Positions 28,258 through 39,769 of a stretch of 64,000 bases of DNA are shown piece by piece; positions within the stretch are counted from its first letter, which is position 1, and every line of letters begins with the position of its first letter. The notes beneath the pieces were generated by a model, which saw only the letters and a list, made by a program, of their open reading frames with translations, made no database searches and had not been told where the DNA came from. Position numbers and translations under genes: made by a program. Source of the stretch: Nemophila menziesii. Taxonomy: Eukaryota > Streptophyta > Magnoliopsida > Boraginales > Hydrophyllaceae. Location of the stretch: positions 3,844,001 through 3,908,000 of the forward strand of contig JARWIR010000018.1 of NCBI GenBank assembly GCA_029959085.1, in the 5' to 3' direction.

Positions 28258-30624
28258 CTATTCTGGATATAATCAGATCTATGTGGTTCCAGAAGATCAA
28301 CATAAACAACATTTACATGTCCCTTTGGTACTTTTGCATATCGCAGAATGCCATTTGGGTTGTGTAATGCACCTGCTACCTTTCAGAGATGTATGATGGC
28401 TATCTTCTGGGATATGATTGATAATTTTCTTGAAGTTTTTATGGATGATTTCTCCGTGTTTGGTGATGATTTTGATAAATGTTTACATAACTTGGAGAAA
28501 GTGTTAATCAGATGCAAGGAAACAGATTTGGTCTTAAACTGGGAGAAGTGTCATTTCATGGTTCGCGAAGGTATAGTTCTAGGTCATAAGGTTTCAAGTG
28601 CTGGTTTAGAGATTGATAGAGCGAAGATAGAGGTAATTAAAACTCTTCCCCCTCCTATTTCTGTTAAAGGGGTAAGAAGTTTTCTTAGCTATGCTGGTTT
28701 TTATAGGCATTTCATTAAAGATTTTTCTAAGATTGCTAAACCGCTATGTAACTTACTCGAGAAGGACTCCAAATTCCTTTTTGACGAAACTTGCTTAGCG
28801 GCCTTCCAAGCAATCAAAGAAAAGCTTATTTATGCTCCTATAGTATTACCTCCAGATTGGAGTTTGCCTTTTGAAGTTATGTGTGATGCTAGTGATTTGT
28901 GTATGGGAGCTGTATTGGGACAAAGAAAAGATAAGATATTTCATTCGATTTATTATGCTAGTAAAACTTTCAATGGTGCCCAAATTAATTATACAGTTAC
29001 ACATAATGAATTGCTAGCAGTTGTGTATTCATTCGATAAGTTTCGCTCTTATCTCCTTGGAGCGAAAGTTATTGTTTATACAGATCATTCAGCTATCACA
29101 TATCTTATGGATAAGAAAGATGCTAAACCGATGTTAATCAGATGGGTTTTATTGCTTCAAGAATTCGATTTAGAGATTAAGGATAGAAAGGGTTGTGAGA
29201 ATCAGGTTGCAGATCATCTATCGCGTCTTGAAGGTTCAGAGACAAATGGTGGAACTGAAGTAGTTAAAGAAGAATTTCCTGACGAGAGTTTATTTGTTGT
29301 TCGTGATTATGAAGCTCCTTGGTATGCAGATATTGCGAATTTGATTGTAAGTGGTTCTTTTCCTGAAGGATCCACTTATCAAGACCAAAAGAGGTTAGCT
29401 CATCGTGCCAGACAATTCTTTTGGGAGGATCCTTTCTTCTACAAAGTATGTGCTGCCCAAATGGTAAGAAGATGTGTAGCCAAGGAAGAGACAGATGTGC
29501 TTATAGCTGGGTGTCATGATTCACTCTACGGAGGACACTCCAAGGGGGATAGAACTGCTGCTAAGGTATTCCAATCCGGTTTTTATTGGCCTACACTTGT
29601 AAAAGATTGTCATAATTATGTGAAGAAATGTGCGAAATGCCAGTTTACCGGAAATATATCCAAGAGGGATGCAATTCCATGTAATAATGTATTAGAAGTT
29701 GAAATATTTGATATTTGGGGTATAGATTTTATGGGTCCGTTTGTTCCTTCAAATGGTAACCTCTACGTCTTATTAGCTGTTGATTACGTGTCTAAATGGG
29801 TAGAAGTTGTGGCTCTACCAACCAATGATTCACGAGTGGTGATTAAGTTCTTGAAATCACACATCTTCCCTAGACATGGTACACCTAGAGTGATTATTAG
29901 CGATGGAGGATCTCATTTCGTTAATAAGTATTTGAAGACTGTTCTAGAGAAGTATGGAGTGAGACACCGTGTATCTACTACATATCATCCACAATCCAAT
30001 TGTCAAGCTGAAGTTTCGAATCGTGAAGTAAAGTCAATCCTAGAGAAGACTGTTGGTCTTACAAGAAGAGATTGGTCAATGAAGTTAGATGACGCGTTGT
30101 GGGCCTATCGTAATGCGTTCAAAACTCCAGCTGGTGCGTCTCCGTATCGTATGGTGTATGGTAAGGCTTGTCACTTACCTCTTGAGCTTGAAATGGGTGC
30201 CTATTGGGCAATTGCGCAGTTGAACTTAGATCCTACCTTAGCCGGAGAGAATCGTATGATGAAGCTTAACGAACTTGATGAATTCCGATTGAATGCCTAT
30301 GAAAATGCTAAACTCTACAAAGAAAACACTAAGAAATAGCATGACAATCGGATTCATGTAAAGAACTTTGAAGTTGGTCAAAAAGTATTGAAGTATAACT
30401 CAAAGTTCAGCAATTATCCGGGTAAGTTAAGGTCTAAGTGGTCGGGTCCATACATTGTGACCAAAGTTACACCTCATGGGGCGATAGAAATAGAACATCC
30501 ACTCGAGAACCGCACCTTCATGGTGAACGGTCATCGTTTAAAGATATACCATGGAGGTGAAGATACAAACCGCTTGGAAGATCCACATCCCGGGGAGGTC
30601 ATGTACCTCCTCGAAGCTCCTTAG
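28258..30624 (+). pseudogene. E2A pol: RT (partial), RNase H, integrase
   Basis: Starts inside RT ([10 protein letters not shown] region), missing its first third. A one-base deletion near 28305 breaks the frame. From 28348 it is open for 663 codons: RT with VFMDDF, RNase H ([22 protein letters not shown]), integrase zinc finger (CHDSLYGGH...CAKC) and catalytic D, D, E ([24 protein letters not shown]). A TAG at 30337-30339, where E2B has TGG, cuts off the tail. The tail is open again to 30624 with the SKWSGPY module. Cannot give a working enzyme. Confidence 0.9.
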
Positions 30625-30835
30625 AATCGTGAGGTAACCCGTCCAGCTTAACGACGTTAAGCAAAAGCCAATTCATTGTATATTAGTTTGAGTTTTTAAT
30701 TTTCGTAGTGTAAATTATTTTGATTTTCATAAAATTAGTGTTCATTAGTAAGAAATGAGGAAGGGTAGTTGTTTTTTATTATTTCAGGGGTAAAAAGGTT
30801 GAGTTTGGGGTCGAAAGGGTTGGTTTTCCAAGGGA

Positions 30836-31372
30836 AAACCGGGAACCCGGTTTTCACAAACCTGGAACCCGGTTTCAACGCTGTAACCAACCCTCTACAT
30901 GCGAGAGTTGGCGTCTTGGTTCTTGAAGTCGACAAGAACCGGGGCTCTGGTTTTGCACAAACCGGGTACCCGGTTTCGAGAGCTGGAAAATTCGAAAGTT
31001 CTGACCCAGCGTTTTGGGGTCAGCCCTTCGCTGTGTCTTGTGTTGCGTCTCCACCTGTGCCATCAACGCAAACCAAGAACCCGATTTCGCACAAACTGGG
31101 ACCCCGTTTTGGAGCTGTAGAATTTCAGAATTTTCTGACCCAGCGTTTTGGGTCCCGCCATCTGCTGCGTCTCCACTCGCGCCGTCGACACGAACCGGGG
31201 CCCTGGTTTTGCACAAACCGGGTACCCGGTTTCGTTAAGTGAATTTTCTGACCGAGCGTTTTGGGGTCCAGCCAATTATTGCGTCTGAGAAAAAAAAAAT
31301 TAAGTAATTTTTCGCGCCGACACAGCGACGCGAAACCGGGAACCCGGTTTTCACAAACTGGGAACCCGGTTT
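30836..31372 (+). repeat. E2A palindromic module array (five modules)
   Basis: Modules near 30836, 30935, 31070, 31192 and 31332. Each has a paired palindrome of the form ACCGGG-NN-CCCGGT, TT(G/C)CACAAA, ACCGGG-NN-CCCGGT. The third is degraded. Spacers carry TTCTGACCCAGCGTTTTGGG and CGCGCCGTCGACACG, the same backbone as in E1, but the palindrome itself differs from that of E1. Long chance frames run across it on both strands. Confidence 0.85.
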
Positions 31373-31761
31373 CCTCTGTGATGAGACGGTTTTTGCCTTT
31401 TTGACCTAATTTTCTTAGCCTCTTTTGCAAGTTTTTACCAAAAACGCTTCCTCAACCCTCCCACCTCCGAAAATCATCATCAATACCTATAAAAACCATC
31501 AAATCCTACCCTCTTTCACCACATAAACACAAAATCAACTCACCTCCTCTCCCAAATAACATGAATTCCTTAGTTTTTCACCAAGATTGTTCTTCACCCA
31601 ATCCTCAAATTAAACCAAAATCGTGCTTCTCCCACATAAATTAACCATTACCCATCTCATATTTCACCTTAATCTTCAATCCCTAAACCTCAAAACATCA
31701 AAGTTCTAAGCTTTTCTCTAGCTTCTCACTATTTGAAGTTTTGAGTTTGGGGTGGAAAGAG

Positions 31762-33074
31762 ATGACTAACAGAACCGGTGATTTTCGAAGAACTGCTCCT
31801 AGAAGAAGCACCACCATTGGTGGTACGCAAGAACAAGCCATTGAGATTCCTGATTCGCGTCCCAAACGCAAGACAAAAGAGTTTAAGCTTGCTCCCAAGA
31901 GGAAAGAAATCACAGGTCAGAAGAGAAGATTAATTGATGAGTCAGAAAGCGAAAAAGGAAGTGAAGACGAGATTGGAAAAGAAATTGAGGATGAGGGCGA
32001 ACAAGAAGTTCCGGAAGTGCTAGTTCAACAGAAACCCCTGCGAAGAAAGATGTGTGCTCACAAGCCAAAGAGGGTTTACACTTCTTGGAATGATCACGTT
32101 CGTGATAGAATTGAATTTTTGAATTTTGGTGAGGAGATGGACTTTCCTAGGGGTATTATGAGTAGTGCTTTCAAAGAGTATGTTGTTGCTTGTGACAAGT
32201 TTGGTTGGAAAGAATTGAGAGAAAGGAAGCTTGAGTTTATTCCTACCTTGGTGCGAGAATTTTATGAAGGTCCCGTGAAGCAATTGAAATTCGCAAAAAG
32301 GTAGTTCCTTTCTCGATTGAACTTATTCGAAAATCGTTGAAATTACCCAACTTTACTGGATTATGTCTGTTCCAAGAATCCCTTAATGACCCTTCTTTCA
32401 ATTATGAATCCCTTTAGGGAACTCTGCTTATTAATGGGGCTAGCCCAATTCCGGATGGAAAAAGGTATCCTGGACAATTTTACAGCAGTAATTTAACGCC
32501 TCGTGCTAAGGTTTGGTCTTGTTTCATAATCCCTACATTCTTTGGAATTAAGCACACATCCGAGTTGAAGAAGGAACATATAATTTTTATCAAGTGTGTT
32601 ATTGAGGAGAAACCGATGAATGTTGCTCGAATTATTTACAACACCATCATGGAATTCGCAAAAGCTCCAATGAAACAACAAAATCTCAAGTTTCCTTGTA
32701 CTATCACTACGTTGTGCCTAGACGCAAAAATCCTGCGTAGGAACGCAGAGGTTGACGGTGTTACAGTTGGAGTGAGCATTTTATTAAGTACAATTCAGAA
32801 TATCCATGATGAAACAACACGAGCTGTGAAAACTCCTAGAGCTCCTCCACCAAAGAAGAAGGCAAAGAATGATCCTGAGTTGGAATCCAAAATTGGGATG
32901 TTGGAAGAGAATCAGGAGAAGATGATTGCTACTTTAGGAAACGTTGCAAAAGATCTGGACCTGATCCGAAATTTGATACTTGGCGTGAACACACTTCAAA
33001 ACGCAATCTATGATGTTCTTACGCGAGATAAGGGTCCAGAAGGCTACACCGATAACCAGCCACGCGCTGGTTAA
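31762..33074 (+). pseudogene. E2A post-pol ORF (putative plant transposon protein type), broken
   Basis: ATG at 31762, after GAGTTTGGGGTGGAAAGAG. N-terminus basic (TNRTGDFRRTAPRRS), then an acidic Glu-rich stretch, a conserved central domain, and a heptad-like end (LEENQEKMIATLGNVAK). A small deletion near 32268 shifts the frame to a stop at 32302-32304. In the original frame there is also TAG at 32415-32417. From 32565 the frame is open to TAA at 33072-33074. The domain resembles the family called putative plant transposon protein in plant annotations (from memory). No membrane segment, so I see no envelope-like protein. Confidence 0.8.
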
Positions 33075-33135
33075 GATACGTTTTCTAATCCTTCCTTTTT
33101 AGTGTAGATTAGTTTAATTGCTTTGAGTCTTTTTC

Positions 33136-33155
33136 GAGTCGTGGTGACACGACTC
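33136..33155 (+). other. Conserved GNRA-type hairpin (E2A)
   Basis: GAGTCGTG-GTGA-CACGACTC, perfect 8-bp stem with GNRA loop, 62 bp after the stop of the post-pol ORF and just before the purine-rich repeat GAGTTTGGGGTGGGG (33162-33176). Confidence 0.65.
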
Positions 33156-33862
33156 ATTTTTGAGTTTGGGGTGGGGTTCGTTGCCTCATCCCAGTTTTTA
33201 TGTGTTATGTGTTTTATTTGCTTTCAATAAAATAATTTTCGAAGTTGCGTTTGACTGTAGAAGATTTTAAATATCCCTTTTGAGCATACTTTTGATAAAT
33301 CAATGATAGTAAATAGTGGACTTTAGGGATTGATATAAAACGCATTTAGAATTGCATGCAAACGTAGATAATTGATAGGAAAAATTAATGAACAATGCAA
33401 ATGAAGTAAGCTTGTACTTAAGGAATATGTTTGGTGTGTAGAACGTGAAATCCTAATTAGTAGAGAACCCACCTAGATATGAACTAAAGACGAGCTATGT
33501 ACTTAGGAAAATAATAGGGGAGTTCTTTGTTAGCCATTTGTGACCTTTTTAGCCTTCTATCCCTTGTATTAAATGTTAATCCGTCTTAGCCCATTTTGAG
33601 CTTTTAGCCTTTTCTATTGTAGCCACGATATAAGCCCATTATCCTTTAGATTATTAGGCATGACCATATGACCCGCACTTGAATCACGATCCTGAGACAT
33701 GTCTCGAGCTTGAGTTTGGGGTGGTGGGTCCACTTATGGGGAATTTATTGGGAAGGGATGTATGTGTTTATGTTGTAGCACAATTGTAGATGATTATACT
33801 TATTGTAACCCTTTGCCGGGATTGAAAGAAGTGAAAAAAAAATTGAAAATCCATTACAGTAG

Positions 33863-33880
33863 GAACCGGGAACCCGGTTT
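33863..33880 (+). repeat. Palindrome in the E2A 3' spacer
   Basis: GAACCGGGAACCCGGTTT, bracketed by TACAGT and ACTGTA, which extends the potential stem. Same palindrome type as the E2A array about 2.5 kb upstream. It is followed by a long purine run (33889-33945). Confidence 0.65.
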
Positions 33881-34492
33881 GCAACTGTACAAAAAAAATG
33901 AAGAAAACGAGAAAAGAAAAGAAAAGAAAAAGAAAAATATGAAAGAATAAACATCTGGCAAAGTGGAATTTTATGAAAAAAATCATCTTTTTTGTAATGG
34001 GTAGACATGGGACGCTAAATTGTTGCGTAAATTGGTGAGTGAGAACATTTTTGAGCGTAAACTCAAGCTCGAGGGCATTTGTTGATGGTAAGTGAGGAGA
34101 GAGCCAAAAGCTCACTTCAAATTTACCAAATATACATCCACACCATCCTTAAGCCAATACTAAAACTATAAAGACCTCGTGATTCCTAAGTGCATAGTGA
34201 ATTTATGATTCTGTTGATAGGAAATAATACTAGGTGGAGCGTTCAAAGTGATTTAGGATTGAGGAACACCCTATAGCCATCATACAGAGATGAGTACAAG
34301 TGTAACCTTCAAGCATTGGGAATTTAATTTTATGATTGAAATTATTTGTGTTTGATTTTGCATTATAGATGTATGTGTATATTAGTTTCTAGAGTTTGCT
34401 ATATGAGATTTGTCTTAAGAATTGCTTTAGGCTTATTTACTAGCTTCTACTTTCTTGCGTTTACTTCTACCCCTTTGTTTTGTGTTGTTTAA

Positions 34493-34528
34493 CTTTGTCG
34501 GGACGACAAAGATTTGAGTTGGGGGTCT
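34493..34528 (+). other. Polypurine tract with upstream hairpin (E2A)
   Basis: CTTTGTCG-GGA-CGACAAAG at 34493-34511, then GAGTTGGGGGTCT (34516-34528) abutting the LTR. Confidence 0.85.
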
Positions 34529-36098
34529 TGATGTCTCCCTAATTGTTCTTATTTTAGACCCTTGGGAGACATCATTTTTTATATTTATTTGAATATTTTG
34601 ATAGACTTTCAGACCAAAAATGCAATATTTCAAATTTCCTCTTTATTTTCTAGTATTTTTGATTTATTAAACTTTTGCGCGTAATCTTATGTATTTTAGT
34701 GGAAAGTTTATAGGTTTTGAATATTAGCTAGGAGATGAAGCCGAGAAGAAAGTCAAATATCGTGATATGGAGTCAAAACTCGAAGATAAATCCCGAAAAG
34801 AATTATATTTAGAAGATGCAAATCTGGAAAACAGGCCAACGATTTCTGATTTCGAGGCACTTACGAGTTGATTTAGCCGCTGACCTTTGAATAGATTATA
34901 TTCCTTATCGAGTTACGGAAATTTAGCAAGTGATTTGAGGTCAATCGGAGTTATAACGAATCGGCTAGAGCTGTTTTAGTAGAGGTGGTGCAGCAGTTAC
35001 GGGATTTTGGGCTTAGAAAATTGACTTGGGCTTTTAATTTTTAATTAAAACCTTAGACAAAGCCTAATCCGTTTTTTAGAGTATAAAAGGGGCTTTTGAC
35101 TTCTAATTTTCATACAACTCATTATTCAGAAAGAAAAGCATCAGAGAGAAGTCAACGGAGGAAGCAGAAGAAAGGTGAAGAGCTGGAGAGAGTCTATATC
35201 TCCATTCACAGCCGAATCTAATTCCAGAAATTAGGTTTTTCTTATTTTTATTTCTGTAAAACAATATGAGTCTTATTTATTTTAATTTAGTTTTATTTTC
35301 CATTAGTATGAGCTAATTTCTCTTAGTGCTTGAGAACGCATAATGGGTGAATCCATATTCTATTGATTTTCATATGTTTGAATTTATGTTTTAATTAATT
35401 AAATCAAATTGGGTCTTTTACATTTTTCTGTAATTTGTGATTATTTACTGTTCCTAGAGTCGCGAACTAATAACAGGTTTTAGTATCTAGGCTATTCCAC
35501 ATAGTGGTGTGTGGATCATCTTGACGGGGAGTTTAGGTGCAAAATCAATTACATAATATAAAATAGAAACTATTTGACTCTGACGAGCGTAGTTAATTTT
35601 ATGGCCAATGAGGTAATTTTAGCTTAATCATTCCAAGGTGGATCATAATCACCCTGACGGGGTTTGTGAAACCCTAGAATAGCTTCGTAGTCCACCCTGA
35701 CGGGGGTACGAAGATTCCCGAATCCTGACCAATGTCAATTGACCAATTTGCCCCTTAAACAACATATGTTATGAAATAGAGTTAGGAGAATCTCTTGCGT
35801 CTCTCAAATACTGCCTGCTCATATTTGCGTCTCACCTTTATTTACTTGCGTTTAGTTATTTATTTTCATTTTCACATTAGTCTTTCATACTTAGGATTAA
35901 TAAAAACCAACCAACCAACTATCAACCATTTATTTGCTTTCATAAGTGCAATCATTAATTAATTGATAAGCATTGTAGTTAATCATACCGTCCCTGCGAA
36001 CGATCATGTTTATCACTATTATTACTTGGGACAACCGTACACTTGCGGTTGTGGTTCACTTTACTTATTATTATTTTAGAACACACAAAGGACCACCA
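34529..36098 (+). repeat. E2A 3' LTR
   Basis: 1570 bp, TGATGTCTCC...CCACCA, TATA box at 35082-35090. Compared with the LTR of E2B I count about 33 substitutions (near 2%) plus a 26-base and a few small indels. Confidence 0.93.
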
Positions 36099-36743
36099 GT
36101 TGTCATATGGGAAAGTCCTATACTCCTAGGCATATGGCTTATAACGTGGCAAAAACATAGGCTAAAAGATAAAAATTGCCTAAGGTGGATGATAGTTTAA
36201 TAAACATGGGCGAGCAAACTAAAAGATTCAAGAAAGGAAAATGAGTACCCCATCCCAACGCACATACGAGTAGTGTCCGCAAAACTCGAAAAAGACTCAA
36301 AAAATAAATAAAAGAATTTAAGGAAAGGCGTTTCTCTTCTCTTCCTGGTGACTTCTAAAATGTCTGGATATTATTGCGTATTGATGGATATCAAATGGAG
36401 GCTGGAAAATAAGCCAATATAGTTCCTAAGTTCGTTCGGGCTCTTCTTAGGGTTTAGAAATAGGTTAAAATGAGCCACACCTATTTTTAATTTAACCAAA
36501 TTTCTGGTTCGAATCACGACACGTGCAAATGTTATAACTTATTCGTCTTAACTTTGAATTGAGTGTCGTCACTTGCCACACGATCCTGACTTCAAGATAT
36601 TTCCGACCAAAATGGTTTCAGGTACAAAGATCTTACCTAAAAATTGTAGTAAAAGAAACACTCAGGTGCAATAAATTTCCAGAAAAGGCTCTAACTCTTT
36701 ACAGTGGTTCTAAGCTCAAATTCTGCCTTGGCTTGTGGTTTCT
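36099..36743 (-). mobile_element. E6: old remnant, first part (copy A)
   Basis: Minus-strand remnant of the E5 lineage. 36099-36340 matches two separated blocks of the E5 3' internal region (17740-17850 and 18280-18360). From about 36340 it matches the E5-type LTR, which continues after E3 at 49444-49681. Interrupted by E3 at the target duplication TTTCT (36739-36743). The uninterrupted version is at 61228-62133. Confidence 0.7.
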
Positions 36744-38302
36744 TGGTGGTCCTTTGTGTGTTCTAAATAAATGGAAGTAATAATCGAACCACAACCGCAA
36801 GTGTACGGTTGTCCCAAGTAGTATGTATGATAAAACAGATTCGTTCCAAGGACGGAATGGTTGACTACAATGCTTATCTATTAATGATTGATGCACTTAT
36901 GAAAGCAAATAAAGATAATATGTTTGTTTGGTTTTGTATTAATAAAGCTACTAAATGAAAGACAAATTATAAATGCAAGTAAAAGCTAAGACGCAAATAA
37001 AATGATGTAATACGCAATATGAGAAGTAGCACTTGAGAACGCAAGGATCCTCCCAATCCTATTTCCTAACTTATGTTGTTTAAGGGCTAAATTGGTCAAT
37101 TACAATGGTCGGGATTCTAAATTCCTTATACCCCCGTCAGGGTGGACTATAAGGCGATCCTAAAGTGTCACTAGTCCCGTCAGGGTAAATATGATCCACC
37201 GTTGGATGTTTAAGATTTATTACCTCATTGGCCCTAGAATTAACTAAGTTCGTCAGAATCAATAGTGTCTATCCTAGATTGAATAAATAGTTCTGTATTT
37301 AAACCTTCCGTCAGGATGATCCAATTGCCACTAATTGGAATAGCCTAAATACTAATACCTGTTCCTAGTTCATGACGCTAAAAACAGTAAATACTCTTAA
37401 TTTATCGAATAGAGTAAAAGCCCTAATTTAGTTTAATTTAACGGAAACCCAAAATTCAACATTCGTTATTCAATAAAATTGGGATTCACCCATTGTTTGT
37501 TCTCAAGCACTATGAAAAGCTTAGCTCATATTAAAACGAAAAACTAAATTAAATGTAAAGGAATTCATATTGATTACAAAATTAAAAGATAAAAGAACCT
37601 AATTTCCGGAATAGGAATGACTACGAACGGAGATATAGACCCTCTCCAGCTCTTGTAGCTTCTTCTTCTTCCTTCTGTTGCTTCTCTCTGGTGTTTTAAT
37701 CTTGCGGAATGTGAATTGTGTGTAAAATAGAAGTCCATACCTGCTTTTATCAGTGCAAATTCGGACTTGGACCTAGGCTTTTAATTAAATGAAATATAAA
37801 AGGCCCAAGTCCACTAACTTAGGCCAAAATCCCGTAACTGCTGATATGCCTTCACTAAAACGGCTTTTCCCGATGCGTTATGATTCCGATTGACCTCATT
37901 CCAGTTGATAAAGTTCCGTAACTCGATAAGGAATGTTTTCTCTTCAAAGGTCAGCGGTAAATCATCGCTTAAGCACCTAGAAATCAGCAATCTATGGCCT
38001 GGAAAATGGATTTTCAGCTCTAAAAATAATATCTTCGGGATTTATCTTCACGTCTTGACTCTATCTTTTGATCTTTGACTTTCTCCTCGGATTCCTCTTC
38101 TAGCTAACATCTAAAACCTGTAAACTTTACACTAAAAATACCAATATTATGCGCAAAAGATTAATAAACTAAAAATGCTAGAAATAAAAGAGGAAAATCA
38201 TATTATTGCATATTTAGTCCAAAAGTCTATCAAATTGATTAAATAAACACCAAAAATGATGTCTCCTAAGGGTCGAAAATAAGAACAATTAGGGAGACAT
38301 CA
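36744..38302 (-). repeat. E3 3' LTR
   Basis: On the plus strand TGGTGGTCC... to ...GGGAGACATCA. 3' because the polypurine tract adjoins it at 38303. Its TATA box is damaged: the plus-strand CTTTTATCA replaces the CTTTTATAA of the 5' LTR. Confidence 0.94.
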
Positions 38303-38338
38303 AGACCCCCAACTCAAACCTTTGTCGTCCCGACAAAG
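38303..38338 (-). other. Polypurine tract with hairpin (E3)
   Basis: Plus-strand AGACCCCCAACTCAAAC followed by CTTTGTCG-TCC-CGACAAAG (38320-38338): the reverse complement of the hairpin-plus-tract unit seen in E1 and E2. The E3 3' spacer 38339-39769 is otherwise noncoding. Confidence 0.85.
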
Positions 38339-38948
38339 CAAAATAAAACAAGGGGTAGAAGTAAACGCAAGAACAAATAGAAGCTAGCAAATACACCTAA
38401 AGCAATTCTTAAGATAAATCTCATATAGCAAAACTTTAAGAACTAACATCTACATACACTAATCATGCAACATCAAATATAAATAATCTCAATCATAAAT
38501 TTAAAGTCGCAACGCTTGAAGGTTACACTTGTACTCATCTCTGTATGATGGCTATAGGGTGGTCACTAATCCTACCTCGCTTTGAACGCTCCACCTAGTA
38601 TATTCCCTATCAACAGAATTATAAATTCACTATGCACTTAGGAATCACGAGGTCTTTACGGTTTTAATAATGGCTTAAGGACGGTATGGATGTATATTTG
38701 GTAAATTTGAAGTGAGCTTTTGGCTCTCTCCTCACTTACCATCAACAATGTCCTCGAGCTTGAGTTTACGCTAAAAAATGTTCTCACTCACCCATTTGAC
38801 GCGCTAATGTTGCGTCCCCAATGTCAACCCAAATATAACTAAGATGATTTCAAAAAATATTCCACTTTGCCGATTTATTCATTCTTTTCTTTCTTTTTAT
38901 TTATTTATTTATTTTTTATTTCTTTTCTCTTTTTTTGTACAAGATACC

Positions 38949-38979
38949 CATGACCATCATTTTGATGTGAAAAGTCATG
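38949..38979 (-). repeat. Palindrome in the E3 3' spacer
   Basis: CATGAC...GTCATG with an inner ATCATTTTGAT, at the site equivalent to the ACCGGGAACCCGG palindromes of E1 and E2. The sequence is unrelated but the position and inverted-repeat nature are kept. Confidence 0.55.
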
Positions 38980-39769
38980 TCTCTTATATATATATATATT
39001 TTTTCTTTTTCAAATCTCGGCAAAGGGTTACAAATAATAATATCATCTACATTTTTGTGCCTCAATACAAACACATATAATCCCTTCCCAATGTAATTTC
39101 CCAAATGTGGACCCTCCACCCCAAACTCAAGCTCGAGATAAGTCTCAGGGTTGTGATTCAAGTGCGGGTCATTTGGTCATGCCTAATAATCTAAAGGATA
39201 ATGGGCTTATATCGTGGCTACAAAAGAAAAGGCTTCAGGCTCAAACTTGGGCTAAGACGGATATAATTATAATAAGGGATAGCAAGCTAAAAGGCTACAA
39301 ATGGCTAACAAAGAACTGCCCCTATCATTTTCCTAAGTACATAGCTTGTCTTTAGTTCATATCTAGGTGGGTTCTCTACTAATTAGGATTTCACGTTCTA
39401 CACACCAAACATATTCCTTAAGTACAAGCTTACTTCATTTGCATTGTTCATTAATTTTTCCTATCAATTACCTATGTTCGCATGCAATTGTAAGTACGTT
39501 TTATGTTATTCCTTAAAGTCCACTATTTACTATCATAGATTCATCAAAAGTATGCTTAAAGGAACATCTAAAATCTTCTATAGTCAAACGCAACTCCGAA
39601 AATTATTTTATTCAAAGCAAATAAAACACATAACACATAAAAATTGGGATGAGGCAACGAACCCCACCCCAAACTCAAAAATGAGTCGTGTCCCCATGAC
39701 TCAAAAAAGACTCAACGCAATAAAAATAGACTAAACTAACTAAAATGCGAAAGGGATAGAAAACGTATC

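Larger units (their letters stand above)
28258..36098 (+). mobile_element. E2A: left-truncated Athila-type element
   Basis: Plus-strand element lacking 5' LTR, gag, protease and the first part of RT. It retains pol from mid-RT, the palindrome array, post-pol ORF, 3' spacer, polypurine tract and 3' LTR (34529-36098). It is collinear with E2B (52330-61227) from 28258 onward, and the shared sequence continues past the LTR, so the pair arose by segmental duplication rather than two insertions. The 3' spacer 33156-34492 is noncoding. Confidence 0.9.

Noticed and set aside
31762..33074. Post-pol ORF as an envelope-like gene, as proposed for some Athila elements
   Set aside because: No signal peptide or transmembrane segment in any copy. 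The protein is charged with a coiled-coil end and looks like the putative plant transposon protein family instead.
38982..39005. TATATATATA / T-rich stretch as a promoter
   Set aside because: Simple repeat within the E3 3' spacer, where homologous copies have unrelated purine or pyrimidine runs and no gene follows.
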